NCBI GenBank assembly: GCA_022747635.1
Contig: JAKTNV010000009.1
Coordinates: forward strand, 28,311,622-28,375,621
Direction: 5' to 3'
DNA length: 64,000 bases
Origin: Hetaerina americana
Taxonomy: Eukaryota; Arthropoda; Insecta; Odonata; Calopterygidae
Of this stretch, positions 25,024 to 34,630 are shown in pieces. The stretch's first letter is position 1; each line of letters opens with the position of its first letter. The position numbers and the translations under genes were made by a program. The notes below the pieces were generated by a model that made no database searches, was not told the origin of the DNA, and saw nothing but the letters and a program-made list of their open reading frames with translations.

Positions 25024-25432
25024 GACCAGGACGTCATTCCAAATACGTGTGCTTGTCAGCAAAATACTGAATGCATCTATTATTAAGATAGGTGGGGAAA
25101 GCTGTTTATGCGAGGATAGGTATTCACCAGTATCACGAAATTCCATTAAGTTTTCCACTGATTCCCGCTTCGGTTGTCAAAACATATTTCTCCGTTTTGA
25201 AACGTTCAAATTTTTTTCCTCCGAACACAGAAACGTACTCGGTTATTGCAAGAGAGCGCGAAATCTCTGAATCGTTTCACCGACCGAAGGAACGTTTTCT
25301 CCTCACGAGTGCAACTAGAGATGCCATTCCTGCATCCGATCCGGTCCATTCCACCTCGCCCAAGCGTACAGCTTCCGATTCTGAGCATGTTCCACGTGCA
25401 CTAGGCTGCCTCGGGATTTCGTCGGAAAAATA

Positions 25433-25570
25433 ATGCCGAGCAGAAGATATGAAATTGAAAGAAATGGTGGAAAATGTTGCGATGATAAACTTCAGCTGCG
25501 TCGCCAGCCGATTCGCGAACGAGCATGCGAGAAATTCATTCATCCGCCTAGGAATTTCACGCTTTTAAAG
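25433..25570 (+). other. Candidate first coding exon with strong splice donor
   Basis: An ATG at 25433 opens 46 codons (start MPSRRYEIERNGGKCC, end PPRNFTLLK) that finish exactly at AAG|GTACGTG, a near-ideal splice donor (GT at 25571-25572). The surrounding 25.08-25.83 kb is less AT-rich than its neighbours. The protein piece resembles no family I know, and the frame continues open past the donor to 25684, so the donor may be fortuitous. Confidence 0.2.
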
Positions 25571-26099
25571 GTACGTGATATTTACGCCATGTTTGACGAT
25601 CTCAGTGACGAGTTCGGGTTATCTTCCACTCACGACTCTCGGTGCTACACACACACTTGTCCCCCGCAGTGCTACCATCTCTAACCCTGTTGCAACCGCT
25701 GGTGCAAACGGACCTCGTGGTGCGGGCCGAAGGCATTTTGGGTCACTCTTCACGCCATATGACTCTTTTCATGAAAGTCATTCTCACACAAAATTTGCTT
25801 GAGGGCAGTGTCATCCTCTGTGTGTGTGAGTATATATCCACCTGAATGTAGTTGACAGATATAGGCACGCAACTGTCCTTTTGTCCTCTCTTTTATTCAA
25901 CCTCCCCCTCTTTTTCCCTGCACTCATTCACAATCAATGCCCTTATAGATGCCGAAGGGCAAGAGTGAGAACATACGAAAGTATACATTCGATGTTATAA
26001 ACCGCGATAAGGTATGCGATTTTGTCTTAATTTTGTTGTTCCCTTTTAATCAGTTTTTCATCGATGAATGGGAACCCGGCACATGATCGCAAGAGAATA
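25571..26099. other. No recognised gene
   Basis: Three overlapping plus-strand frames occupy 25575-25845 with low-complexity translations. Nothing else is recognised. Confidence 0.35.
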
Positions 26100-26296
26100 A
26101 TATTTATTTATTTATTTCGCGTTAGTCCGAAAACAGAGCTTCGACCTTTACATTGGACTTTAAACAATGGTATAAAAATATTAAATTTAAATACACCCAA
26201 ATCCTAGGTGGAAGAAAAACTACCTAGGCGGGAATCGAACCCGCGACCTCAAGGTTGGTAGGCGAGGACCTTAACCCGACCACCACTGGGGTTCGC
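26100..26296 (-). repeat. tRNA-derived SINE with (AAAT)n tail
   Basis: On the minus strand a tRNA-like head (26296-26222) contains GGTCGGGTTAAGG as A-box region and GCGGGTTCGATTCCCGC as B box with a paired T arm. It is followed by about 100 bp of unrelated body and an (AAAT)n tail that reads TATTTATTTATTTATTT on the plus strand at 26101-26117. The order head, body, simple tail is diagnostic of a SINE. It would be transcribed by polymerase III and moved by a LINE whose 3' end it mimics. Confidence 0.8.
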
Positions 26297-26353
26297 AAAA
26301 TTGAAGATCGACATAACAATATGCATAAAGTCTGTGAATTGATTGCGAGTTGT

Positions 26354-26475
26354 GGAGACGTGGTAGTCCAATGGGTAGCGCGCTAGGCTGATAGCCATAG
26401 TACCCGGGTTTCAATCCCGGGTACTCTTCTGGGGCACCCCCAGCTTCGCATTAGCTGTGTGGTTTTCTTTTATTA
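26354..26475 (+). repeat. Second tRNA-like unit, SINE head or tRNA-derived
   Basis: TGGTAGTCCAATGGGTAGCGCG is a good D-arm and A-box region in two parts; GCTGATAGCC can form an anticodon-like hairpin; and ACCCGGGTTTCAATCCCGGGT is a perfect T arm with the B box (17 and 4 bases). No CCA-adjacent acceptor stem pairs cleanly, and the sequence continues into unrelated DNA, so I favour a SINE head over a functional tRNA gene. It lies 60 bp from the other SINE. Confidence 0.55.
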
Positions 26476-27959
26476 AATCATCCTCGTCAACCGAAGACGG
26501 CACAAGAAAATGCACAAGGTTTCCTAAATATTCTTTAAATGAGTAAATTTCATCTACGAGTTAAATGAGTAAATTTCATCTCGTATTGTGGGCTTACTTT
26601 TAGATGAAATCTAACTTATCCTATCAAACCAACCGATTTTGGTGGTCGATTGCCGAGATTAATTGCAAATGGATGGCCAATGAATTTGCTGATTAAATAT
26701 TAGGTTTTTATAAGCATACAGATATTACTCATCAAGGCCAAGAACCAATCATTCAATTGGAATAACCGGAATTGACGCTTTTTATGTTAAATATTATGAA
26801 TTAGTGGTGTAACCAAAGCTAATTAAAACCAATTTGCACCAACACTGAGGGCGTGGTAATACCATGCCGCCGGAAGGCCTCGCGGCTATGGTTTTTTGGG
26901 GTACTCCACTATAAGACTATCAAAGCGCGGGTAACCCTTAAGGGATAACTTTAGAAAATCTAGCGAAAAAATAACATTGAGTAACCAAGCAAATTGCGTA
27001 CACACAGCTCCTGATCTATAATATGATATAGTTCCTGTAGCTCCTGATCTATAGATGGTTGCGTATGTATTTTTGTCGAGTTTTCACCTCGTTTTGTTTC
27101 TTATGCAAAAACTGAGAAACTGCATGGACACTAGCTCTGTAAAATTATTTTCCCATTATTAACCAGAAAATAAAATTTTGAATGGATGCCATGTAACTAC
27201 CATTGTTATATCTAAATGAAATCCGAAATAGGAGGAAAAATTTGAAAATATGTTATTTTAAAGGTACATCGGAAACACAAAAGGTCCACAAGTCTTTAAC
27301 CTTTTAACCTTTAGAACAGCTCATTAATAATCACAAGGTATTAACTGTTTACATGAATAATGATGGGGGTAATTTAATTTGAAAACTATCGACATGACTG
27401 CTCCGATGCTTCTACAGGTAAAACTTTAAGAAGAGACTAGGGATATTACCGTAAGAGGAATTCAGAAAGTGAGGTCTCCTCCAATATCCTTCCCAAAGTT
27501 AATATTTGGGCACCCTCGGATTTCACCTGCCCCTCAAATTGGAGGAGCATCTGCTGCCTACACTTTCGAATTTGTTCGCTGGTAAAAGTTCACTAGTTCA
27601 CAAGCAGCGGCTGTGCCTGAAGGACAGTCATTTTACTATCAGCACTCTTTTATCCTCGGCTTCACTAACTCCTTCAAATATATGTCAAAAATTAATAAGA
27701 TATCAAGTAAACTGTTGGTCATAATATGTTGTTTGCATTAAGAATAAGTTTCATCTAATTGGGTGAAGTGTTCCTTACCTTCGCGGGTTAATATATTTCG
27801 AATAAAATTTGATCTGAAATAATAATGCGCGATGAGTGAAATTATAAATGGAGACATTAACTATTTTAAAATAGAAATTACGAAGGAACTTACAAAGAAA
27901 TTCAGTAAACTAAAAAGGTTACCTTAGCATGGTATTATGCCATTCTACTGAAAGTTTCT
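26476..27959. other. No gene; short local duplications
   Basis: ATGAGTAAATTTCATCT occurs twice at about 26540 and 26564, and AGCTCCTGATCTATA twice at about 27007 and 27040. A 72-codon frame at 27506-27724 has no recognisable content. Confidence 0.4.
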
Positions 27960-28100
27960 GTTTCGTCTTTCTTCAAAAGTGCTCGTCAACGCCATGCAAA
28001 ACCTCACTACATTTTTGCTCTCCCGAGCTCACTTGCCTGACACTCTCCCCTCCATCACAATCTTTCACTTTTCATCGCCAACCATGCATAATCAATTTAG
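27960..28100 (-). repeat. LINE 3' coding remnant (antisense), target of the PLE insertion
   Basis: GCCTGACACTCTCCCCTCCA then TCACAATCTTTCAC-TTTCATCGCCAA matches the LINE end at 19.87-19.94 kb. The Penelope-like element is inserted immediately downstream of this remnant. Confidence 0.5.
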
Positions 28101-28106
28101 TCAGAG

Positions 28107-28118
28107 CCATATAATATG
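28107..28118. repeat. Left target-site duplication of the PLE
   Basis: CCATATAATATG here is repeated exactly at 29744-29755, bracketing the Penelope-like element. Confidence 0.85.
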
Positions 28119-28305
28119 TATAATAAATTTGAAACTCCAATAGCCGTAAACAGTTTACCTTTCTAAACAAAGTGAAAATGAAATTAATTGGCTAGCGCCA
28201 CAAGTCAAAAAGGGGTAAAGGTAAAAAAGGATAATGAGGTAGGTAAAAGGGGTAAAAGGTAAAAAAGGAGAGGATAAGAAAGGTGAATACGAATACGCGT
28301 ATTTC
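28119..28305 (-). repeat. PLE left inverted arm, 187 bp
   Basis: Reverse complement of 29523-29709 with no mismatch that I could find. Its inner edge, read on the minus strand, starts with GAAATACGCGTATTCG, i.e. exactly at the GAA of the hammerhead core; the CTGAAGA box and stem II are not duplicated. The inner edge joins abruptly to the coding remnant at 28306. Confidence 0.9.
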
Positions 28306-29074
28306 TTCTCTATTATTACTTTTTGACATATACCGGAAAACCACACACACAAACAACTACATCCATAAACATTCTTTTAACCATCCCAGCCACAAATACG
28401 CTGTCTACCATTCTCTCATACACAGAATGTTAAATGTCCCTTTGGAAACCATGGCTTACAATAAAGAATTAGAATACATTAAAAATATTGCCAAACTTAA
28501 TGGTTTCCAAGAATCACTGATTGACAACATATTAAAGAAACACAAATTAAAGAAATTAATTTCCACGGCCACCACACACAAAAAAGACGCAACAAAGAAA
28601 TACATTAAATTACCCTTCTATCCTCAGTTAACCAGAGGCATTGAAAAAATTTTCAAGACTGTTGACACGAAAATTTCTTGCACCAACAACAGCAAACTAA
28701 AACAGCTCCTAGGAAACACCAAAGACAAAATACCTACAACAGAGAAGTCTGGCATTTACCAAATCAACTGTGGGACTTGCCAAGCTTCTTACATAGGCCA
28801 AACACGCAGAAACATTCTTACGAGATATAAAGAACACTACGCCCACTACAAACACAATAAACGAGACAAATCCAGTATGGCACAGCATTTAATTGAAACA
28901 GGGCACCACATGACAAAAGACAATTGAAATCTCCTAAAACAAACTAAGAATAATTTACTTGACGCTTACGAGAGCATTTTAATTTTCAAAAACAGAGACA
29001 ATCTCCTAAACAGTGACACAGGACCTATATCATATTCCTCTCTTTTCTCCCTGTTAAATTTAAAATGCTCTTAG
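28306..29074 (+). pseudogene. PLE protein remnant: RT C-terminus plus GIY-YIG endonuclease
   Basis: The open frame enters from the left arm (28283). Homology begins about 28318 with FDIYRKTTHTNNYI and HPSHKYAVYHSLIHRMLNVP, the conserved end of the PLE reverse transcriptase after the palm. A linker follows, then SGIYQINCGTCQASYIGQTR: GIY and YIG 10 residues apart, with the following arginine and EH, the hallmark of the GIY-YIG nuclease that nicks target DNA for priming. A TGA at 28925-28927 interrupts the frame, probably replacing tryptophan (DN*NLLKQTK); reading continues as LLDAYESILIFKNRDN and stops at 29072-29074. The palm with its catalytic YxDD box is missing through 5' truncation. Apart from the one nonsense codon the frame is clean, consistent with a young insertion. 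Confidence 0.9.
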
Positions 29075-29495
29075 TTCTTTGTAAACCTACAGTCTCTTCA
29101 ACGTTTGTGCTTCTTTTCCTTTCCCTTCACTAACCGTCATTTTTCCGTTCTTGTGGTATTCCCTTCCTCTGTTACGGTTGTCCCACATCTTCAACGGTTA
29201 TTTGTTGTAGGTTGCCTTTCACTTTTCCCTCCCCCTTCTACGTTCGCTCAACGGTTGTGTAAAGCTTCCCTTTCACTTTTTCCCCTTCTTTGCAACGGTC
29301 ATTTTTTTGACCGTGTAATTCCCCCTCTCCCTCACTACATAACCTATCGTTTCAAACTCCTCCACTATCAGCCTCGTCCATTGGCTCTTGTCTTTTTCAC
29401 AACCCCCCCCCCCACACATGTAACACTATATATTCTTCGGATTGCCCTTACCCCTTCTCACTTCGACTTGTGTTGTAGTGACGATTACCCTTCAG
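29075..29495 (+). other. PLE 3' untranslated region
   Basis: Pyrimidine-rich, with CAACGGTT-like words repeated four times between about 29174 and 29300. Frames here (29105-29503, 29442-29636) are low-complexity F/L/P sequence and not genes. Confidence 0.6.
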
Positions 29496-29540
29496 TACGC
29501 TGAAGAGGGCTACTTAGTGGCCGAAATACGCGTATTCGTA
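29496..29540 (+). ncRNA. Hammerhead ribozyme motif in the PLE
   Basis: Layout in order: TACG (stem I, 29496-29499), CTGAAGA core (29500-29506), stem II GG(G)CTAC-TTA-GTGGCC (29507-29522), GAA (29523-29525), stem III ATAC-GC-GTAT (29526-29535), T17 (29536), predicted cleavage, then CGTA (29537-29540) which pairs with the opening TACG. All invariant hammerhead positions are present; the only difference from the usual CUGAUGA is at position 7, which is not conserved. The very short stem III is typical of PLE hammerheads, which may act as dimers. Self-cleavage is inference. Confidence 0.8.
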
Positions 29541-29709
29541 TTCACCTTTCTTATCCTCTCCTTTTTTACCTTTTACCCCTTTTACCTACCTCATTATCCT
29601 TTTTTACCTTTACCCCTTTTTGACTTGTGGCGCTAGCCAATTAATTTCATTTTCACTTTGTTTAGAAAGGTAAACTGTTTACGGCTATTGGAGTTTCAAA
29701 TTTATTATA
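29523..29709 (+). repeat. PLE right inverted arm, 187 bp
   Basis: Matches the left arm base for base in reverse complement. It contains hammerhead stem III and the cleavage site, a (T)nACC-rich central part and ends AATTTATTATA. Confidence 0.9.
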
Positions 29710-29743
29710 TATTACTAGCCGTAAGAGCTCATTCCTATCAATA

Positions 29744-29755
29744 CCATATAATATG
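29744..29755. repeat. Right target-site duplication of the PLE
   Basis: CCATATAATATG, identical to 28107-28118. Confidence 0.85.
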
Positions 29756-30840
29756 CTTACATGACGCACACACATATTTATTCAAGTGCCAGAACGATAA
29801 GGTAGACGGCGCTTAGGTCGATACTTAACATAAACTTCGCGGCAGCGGTGAAGCATGGTACGAGAAAATTACATATACTATATTCAAAGGCTGTTTAGCC
29901 AATTTCACAAAACAAATGCACACATACGTTACATTATTTAAGTGACTTAGCGATCCTTGAAAAAACCTCACTCATATCTATATCTCCATAGAGAATATTT
30001 TCTAGTTAATGTCTTTCCCATGCTGAGGTGCCTTGTCCATTTATTTTCTCTGTTGTTGCGCACCTAGGCACTTTGGGATTAGGAATGTACCTGTGCACTC
30101 TGGAAAACACTATACGCTGTACAAAAAACTATACTCTGTCAATTAAAAAGTAACATCTGAGTTTACAATAGAAGTGTAACAGTACGAAATTACTATGTGC
30201 ATAAACATTCAGGTAACCGAAAGGCTAGTTGTTAGTAATACGTCATTCCCTTCAGCAGCATAGAGTGATTTAAAACTATCACAGGTACCACTTTGTACTG
30301 CACTTAATTCAACATTGTCTTCCAGAATCAATAATTTTTAATAAAAATGATTTTAAATTAACTTTTTTTTATCATGAACTAGTTAAACAATTGATACAGA
30401 GGGAATTACGTTAATTTAATATTCAATTGAAAGTACATGTATAAGTTAAAATTTTATATATACTTATAGTCTGAGCCCTCAAAGCAAGAAGGATTTGTTC
30501 CTCTTATTGTTTAAAAGAAATATTTTCTAAGAAATCCGAGGTTTGTAAAAAACCTTGTGGCAAATGTGCTGCTTATTTTTATAATTTCTTTCCTTTTAGT
30601 TTTAAATTTATGATTAAGTTGATGGTGATATTTTGGAATTGTATCGAAGTATTCTACACAATTAAATGAATGATACAATAAAACCATTCCCTTCCATAAG
30701 TGTTATAGGTATTTGATATTTATAAAATTTTCAATGCAATTACATTACAAATTATATCATTTGGTGTACATTTTTGCAAGTATCGGATTACTTAGAAAAC
30801 ATTCAATTAAAAAACTATTTTAAAGCAACAATACTATTAA
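29756..30840. other. No gene seen
   Basis: AT-rich spacer without open frames of note. Confidence 0.5.
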
Positions 30841-31020
30841 CAGTAGTAGTAGCAGTAGTACTTAGGGTAGGCGACCGATAGCGATCTTACTCACTCAAAG
30901 TGCCCTCCACAAAGCACCTCAAGTAGGGATCGAGATACCTCTGAAAAATGTTCGACACCGCCGGGATTTGAACCCGGGCCCCCTGGCCAGTACGATAGCC
31001 ACCGTAACATCTCGATCCCG
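30841..31020 (-). repeat. tRNA-derived SINE, family 2, internally deleted copy
   Basis: The minus strand starts GGGATCGAGATG, passes a B box in GGGTTCAAATCCCGGCGG, continues through AGAGGTATCTCGATCCC and GTGGAGGGCACTTTGAGTGAG and then jumps to GGTCGCC and a (TAC)n tail (30841-30862 on the plus strand). Compared with the copy at 37.6 kb about 120 bp of the body is missing. Confidence 0.8.
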
Positions 31021-31216
31021 CACTATGCCAGTAACGGCTTTCATATTTACACATATTATTTTATATTTAATACTTTTAATAAATTAATATCTTAGTAAAA
31101 AATTCATAATAATATTCGTGTAAAATAGTCATGATTATTTGATATTTTTTAATAGGAGATTATTATGAATTAGGTAAAAAACATGGAAAAATGTTTTACA
31201 AAGATAATAACTGAAG

Positions 31217-31242
31217 GATATATATATGTATATATATACATG

Positions 31243-31279
<37 letters not shown>

Positions 31280-31297
31280 CATAATTCATTCATTCAG

Positions 31298-31356
<59 letters not shown>
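31217..31356. repeat. Long interrupted (TA)n tract
   Basis: About 140 bp of AT dinucleotides with a short TTCATTCATTCAG interruption near 31285-31300. It can fold on itself. Confidence 0.9.
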
Positions 31357-31359
<3 letters not shown>

Positions 31360-31813
31360 AAGGAGAGGTCTGAAAGTTGAATATTTAAAATCAAAACGCT
31401 CAGAATAATTAAGGAATGTTAGAAAAGGGATTTATGAGTTTGCAAAAGGAATAAGTATGGGAGAGAGAAGAATGCAGTGATGAGAGAGAATAGAGAACTT
31501 CTGAATGGGAATTTAAAAAGGGAGAAAATCAATTCCGCCTAATTGGAGTTCTTCTTTTCTACCAACGCTAAAAAACTGTATTAATCAAGTGCACCATCGT
31601 TAAAAAAAAATTCAAATTCTAAGGGTGTGAAATGAAAGGATTAAAATAAAATAGAGTCCCAAATTAAATTTTTCAAGACTCTGAGAAATCATGGAGAATT
31701 AATTCTAAAGAACACAGAAAGAGAACAAAATACGCTGAAATCAGCATTTTTCAAAAAGATTTTTCGCCCTTATTTGAAGCTTGAGAAATCAACCAATTTC
31801 TGTTTTTCTTTAG

Positions 31814-31861
31814 ATAATGATGTCTATGATGTGTCTGTCTCAAGTGCGTCTTTGTGCCGGT
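31814..31861 (+). other. Candidate alternative last exon A
   Basis: A strong acceptor (TTTCTGTTTTTCTTTAG, AG at 31812-31813) is followed by AT AAT GAT GTC..., which reads (D)NDVYDVSVSSASLCR and stops at TAG. The first two bases complete a codon, so the upstream exon must end in phase 1. The exon B candidate at 32967 starts with the same two bases in the same phase. No upstream exon is identified in this window, and the piece is too short for homology. Confidence 0.2.
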
Positions 31862-32966
31862 AGAGACGAGGGAGGAAGGAAGGTGGGAGGGAGGGAGGAG
31901 CTGTGGAAGGTGGAGAGAAGACATAGTTAACAGTATGAAAACGATATTTGAATTTTGTAGCTCTCATAAATAGAACAACAAAATTAATATAAGCTCGAAT
32001 GACTAACTCTTTTCACCTTTATCGTAGTAGAAGTAAAACCAAATTTAGCAGAAACGCTTTAATTCGAACTGATATTTACTGATTGCCTATGTTACAAACA
32101 AAACTGCATCAAAAATGTTAAATACTTTAACTGTCCTCCTTTGCGTTAAAACCTGCAGTAATATCCTCGCGGAAATGAAGTAATTGTTACAGGAGTGCAT
32201 ACGCTTTGTATTTTACGAGTATAAAACTGTAATCGACACCTGAAAATAAAAAAATATCACAAACCCAAATGCCATTAGTCAAATAGCTGAGGGTCAAAAT
32301 AAATAAAAAAATTACAAGAGAAATGGAACTCAGCTAGTAGAAAATGTTTGCCACACTTCCCACATGTTTTCCAATTTTTTTTTACGGCTAAAACTGTGAT
32401 AACATCCAAGCTCACACCTGGGGGTAAATCAAAACGGTACTTGTGATAGGAGGAAAATCCTCAGTGAGAATTAAACATTTTTTCCGAAAAAATATTAATT
32501 GAAAAAGAAACATGATAGCACTTTGTAAATACACCTATGGCCATAATTTAAGTCCGAATTTAAAGACGAGATTTTGTGCTGAACATTATCCACACGATTA
32601 AGTGATATCTTTTATAAGTTGTAGCAGAATGTTTTGACTTTTCAGAAAAAGACGTTTCAGCGCCAAGATTTCAGTGCAAGGCGCCTAACAGTCACAACGG
32701 AAGTAAAATAGTGTGTGCACAAATTAGGGTTTCCTTCTAAATGTGGATGAGGAGATAAACGAATACAGGAGATACACAAGAATTAAAGTTACAGAAAATA
32801 TAATGCTACAGCATGTTTGAATGACTTTATTGAATTTGTAATATCGATTATTGTTTTGCTTAGATGTACATTCGTAACCACGATATATTCAATTTATTAT
32901 TATTGTTTGTTTGTATTTTTTAGATTTAAACTCATACTAATTAACCGTCTGTGATTGATTTACCAG
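31862..32966. other. No gene; G-rich run
   Basis: Positions 31868-31905 are purine-rich (GAGGGAGGAAGGAAGGTGGG and on), a possible G-quadruplex. The rest is AT-rich and unremarkable. Confidence 0.4.
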
Positions 32967-33070
32967 ATGAGCTGGACTTTCGTGGAGCTTCAAGACAAGT
33001 GACTATGAACTCAAGAGACTATATTCAAATGTATGAGGAACATAAGGAATCGTTCTACGAGTATGCTTAG
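32967..33070 (+). other. Candidate last coding exon B
   Basis: Acceptor ACCAG at 32962-32966, with a TACTAAT branch-site match at 32935-32941, 25 bases upstream. The exon begins AT|GAG CTG and reads ELDFRGASRQVTMNSRDY then IQMYEEHKESFYEYA with a TAG at 33068-33070. The composition (acidic, aromatic, few runs) is more protein-like than most frames here. A second acceptor at 32922-32923 (TTTTTTAG) would put a stop in this frame. No family recognised. Confidence 0.25.
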
Positions 33071-34184
33071 AATCTCTCAACACATAAAACAATAATATCA
33101 ACATAGTAATTTTTCAGAGTGAATTGGCTCTTTTAGACGACTGAAAATGTTTACCAGTACATATGGAGGGACATTTACTTTTTAATTAAATTGAAAAATT
33201 ATAAAGTTATTCATGGACCTCATATAAACTGCGAAAGGTCTGCGATTCCATTTCTCTAATTCTTTATTTTAACATCAATACGAATAATACGTATATTCGA
33301 ATGAATTTGATAACGGTTCAGGTAAATTCTTTTATTGAATTTTCATTTATTGCGAGTATATTATATATGTATCGACCAGAAACAAAAAACTTATTTCAGA
33401 ACTCTGTAGTTATTTTATCTCAACTTTAACAAAAAATAAAAATGTTCACATTCATACAAGTATATACATGGATATAAATGAATTTCAGAGGAGAGCACAG
33501 GTGCTTAAAATAAGAAACATTTTAAAATAATAGTTATCGGAGCACACTCGGAAATTGGACCCATTTGGCTCTTGGTGGTCGTCCTTGACAACAGTTACGT
33601 TACTGATAGAAAATATATTTATATAGGCTCCTCTTTCTCTTTTTTAGAATTTCTGACAAGCTTTGGAAAATAATTAGAAAAAAAAATCACGATAGTACTT
33701 AGATACCACTTCCATACAATTTATGTTTTGTAGTGGCATGCATAAAAGTATTCCATTGAATGAAACTAATAATTTTTAATAAAATAGTGAAAGAAGAGGT
33801 CAACACTTATAAAATCAGAATGGGTTTCCATGATTCGTGCAGAGCTTGCAAAATATTTGGGTGCCACTATTACTGGGTATCGTACGTAACGAATTTGTAT
33901 TTCTTATGAGTGATAACTTTCAAGAAACTAGTATTTTTCAATGGTATTTTAAAAATTATTGTGATAAAAGGGTGAAGGAAACAATTTTAGCCTGCTTTCT
34001 ATGGTCAGTCGCAAAAAGTACGATGATTTTGGGAAAAATGTATCGGTAAAAATTGCTAAAATCCTTCAAAATAGCAATCTGACAAAAAACTGAAAACAAA
34101 ATAAAAATTAATGCTACACGGTACTTGAAAAACTAAAAATTAATAAACAAACCGCAAAAATTTCAATTTGTAAAATTCATTCAC
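33071..34184. other. No gene seen
   Basis: AT-rich; a 70-codon frame (33837-34049) has no recognisable content. Confidence 0.4.
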
Positions 34185-34265
34185 CTTCACTGGGATTCGA
34201 ACTTGGATCTCTCGATATCCAGCCGGGTTTAATGCACTTAAGTGGCTGACTCCGTTAAAGTTTCT
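34185..34265 (-). repeat. tRNA-like SINE head
   Basis: On the minus strand GCCACTTAAGTGCATTAAAC (A-box region) and AAGTTCGAATCCCAGTG (B box) have tRNA-like spacing. No acceptor stem or tail is evident. Confidence 0.45.
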
Positions 34266-34394
34266 ATCGAGGCAACTCCCGCAGTTCTTTGGATAAGCAA
34301 ACCGTCATAGATATATTAGTACACCTATGACAGGAGATTCTGGAGAGTTCGATATGAACTTAATCTCTTTACAAACGCATCTAGCATACAATAT

Positions 34395-34630
34395 TATACT
34401 GGTAATCTGCCGTTCAAGATAGGTTTTCGATGAATACATACGGAACAACGATACATTTCTAAGTAGCTCCTAACAAAACACAACCTTACATCCGGCAAAA
34501 CACTAAACTGTTCAACAATTCCGCACTCTTTCTTCCTCCCTTCTTTCCATCCAACATGCACCTATCCTTTTCCTCCCCCTTCCTTTATTTTAGATAATTG
34601 AAACTCTTCTATCCTCGTTTTTCTAAGCCA
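34395..34630 (-). repeat. 3' end of a non-LTR LINE (antisense)
   Basis: GGTAATCTGCCGTTCAAGAT at 34401 is the 3' tip seen at 19.70 kb, followed by TAGCTCCTAACAAAACACAA and the pyrimidine-rich coding remnant CTTTCTTCCTCCCTTC. Same family, more diverged. Confidence 0.6.

Larger units (their letters stand above)
28119..29743 (+). mobile_element. Penelope-like retroelement, 5'-truncated, with inverted arms
   Basis: A 1,625 bp insertion bounded by a 12 bp target duplication. Order: left arm 28119-28305 (minus orientation), coding remnant 28306-29074, T/C-rich 3' untranslated part, hammerhead fold 29496-29540, right arm 29523-29709 and a unique 34 bp tail to 29743. The two 187 bp arms are identical by eye and face outward. 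Penelope-like elements are known to carry such inverted or tandem terminal copies and hammerhead motifs. Perfect arm identity implies a recent insertion. The reverse-transcriptase catalytic part is absent, so this copy cannot move by itself. Confidence 0.9.

Noticed and set aside
26354..26430. Functional tRNA gene
   Set aside because: T arm is perfect but the acceptor stem does not pair and the sequence looks like a SINE head; a tRNA model score would decide.
33837..34049. 70-codon frame as an exon
   Set aside because: AT-driven composition and no acceptor or donor at suitable positions.
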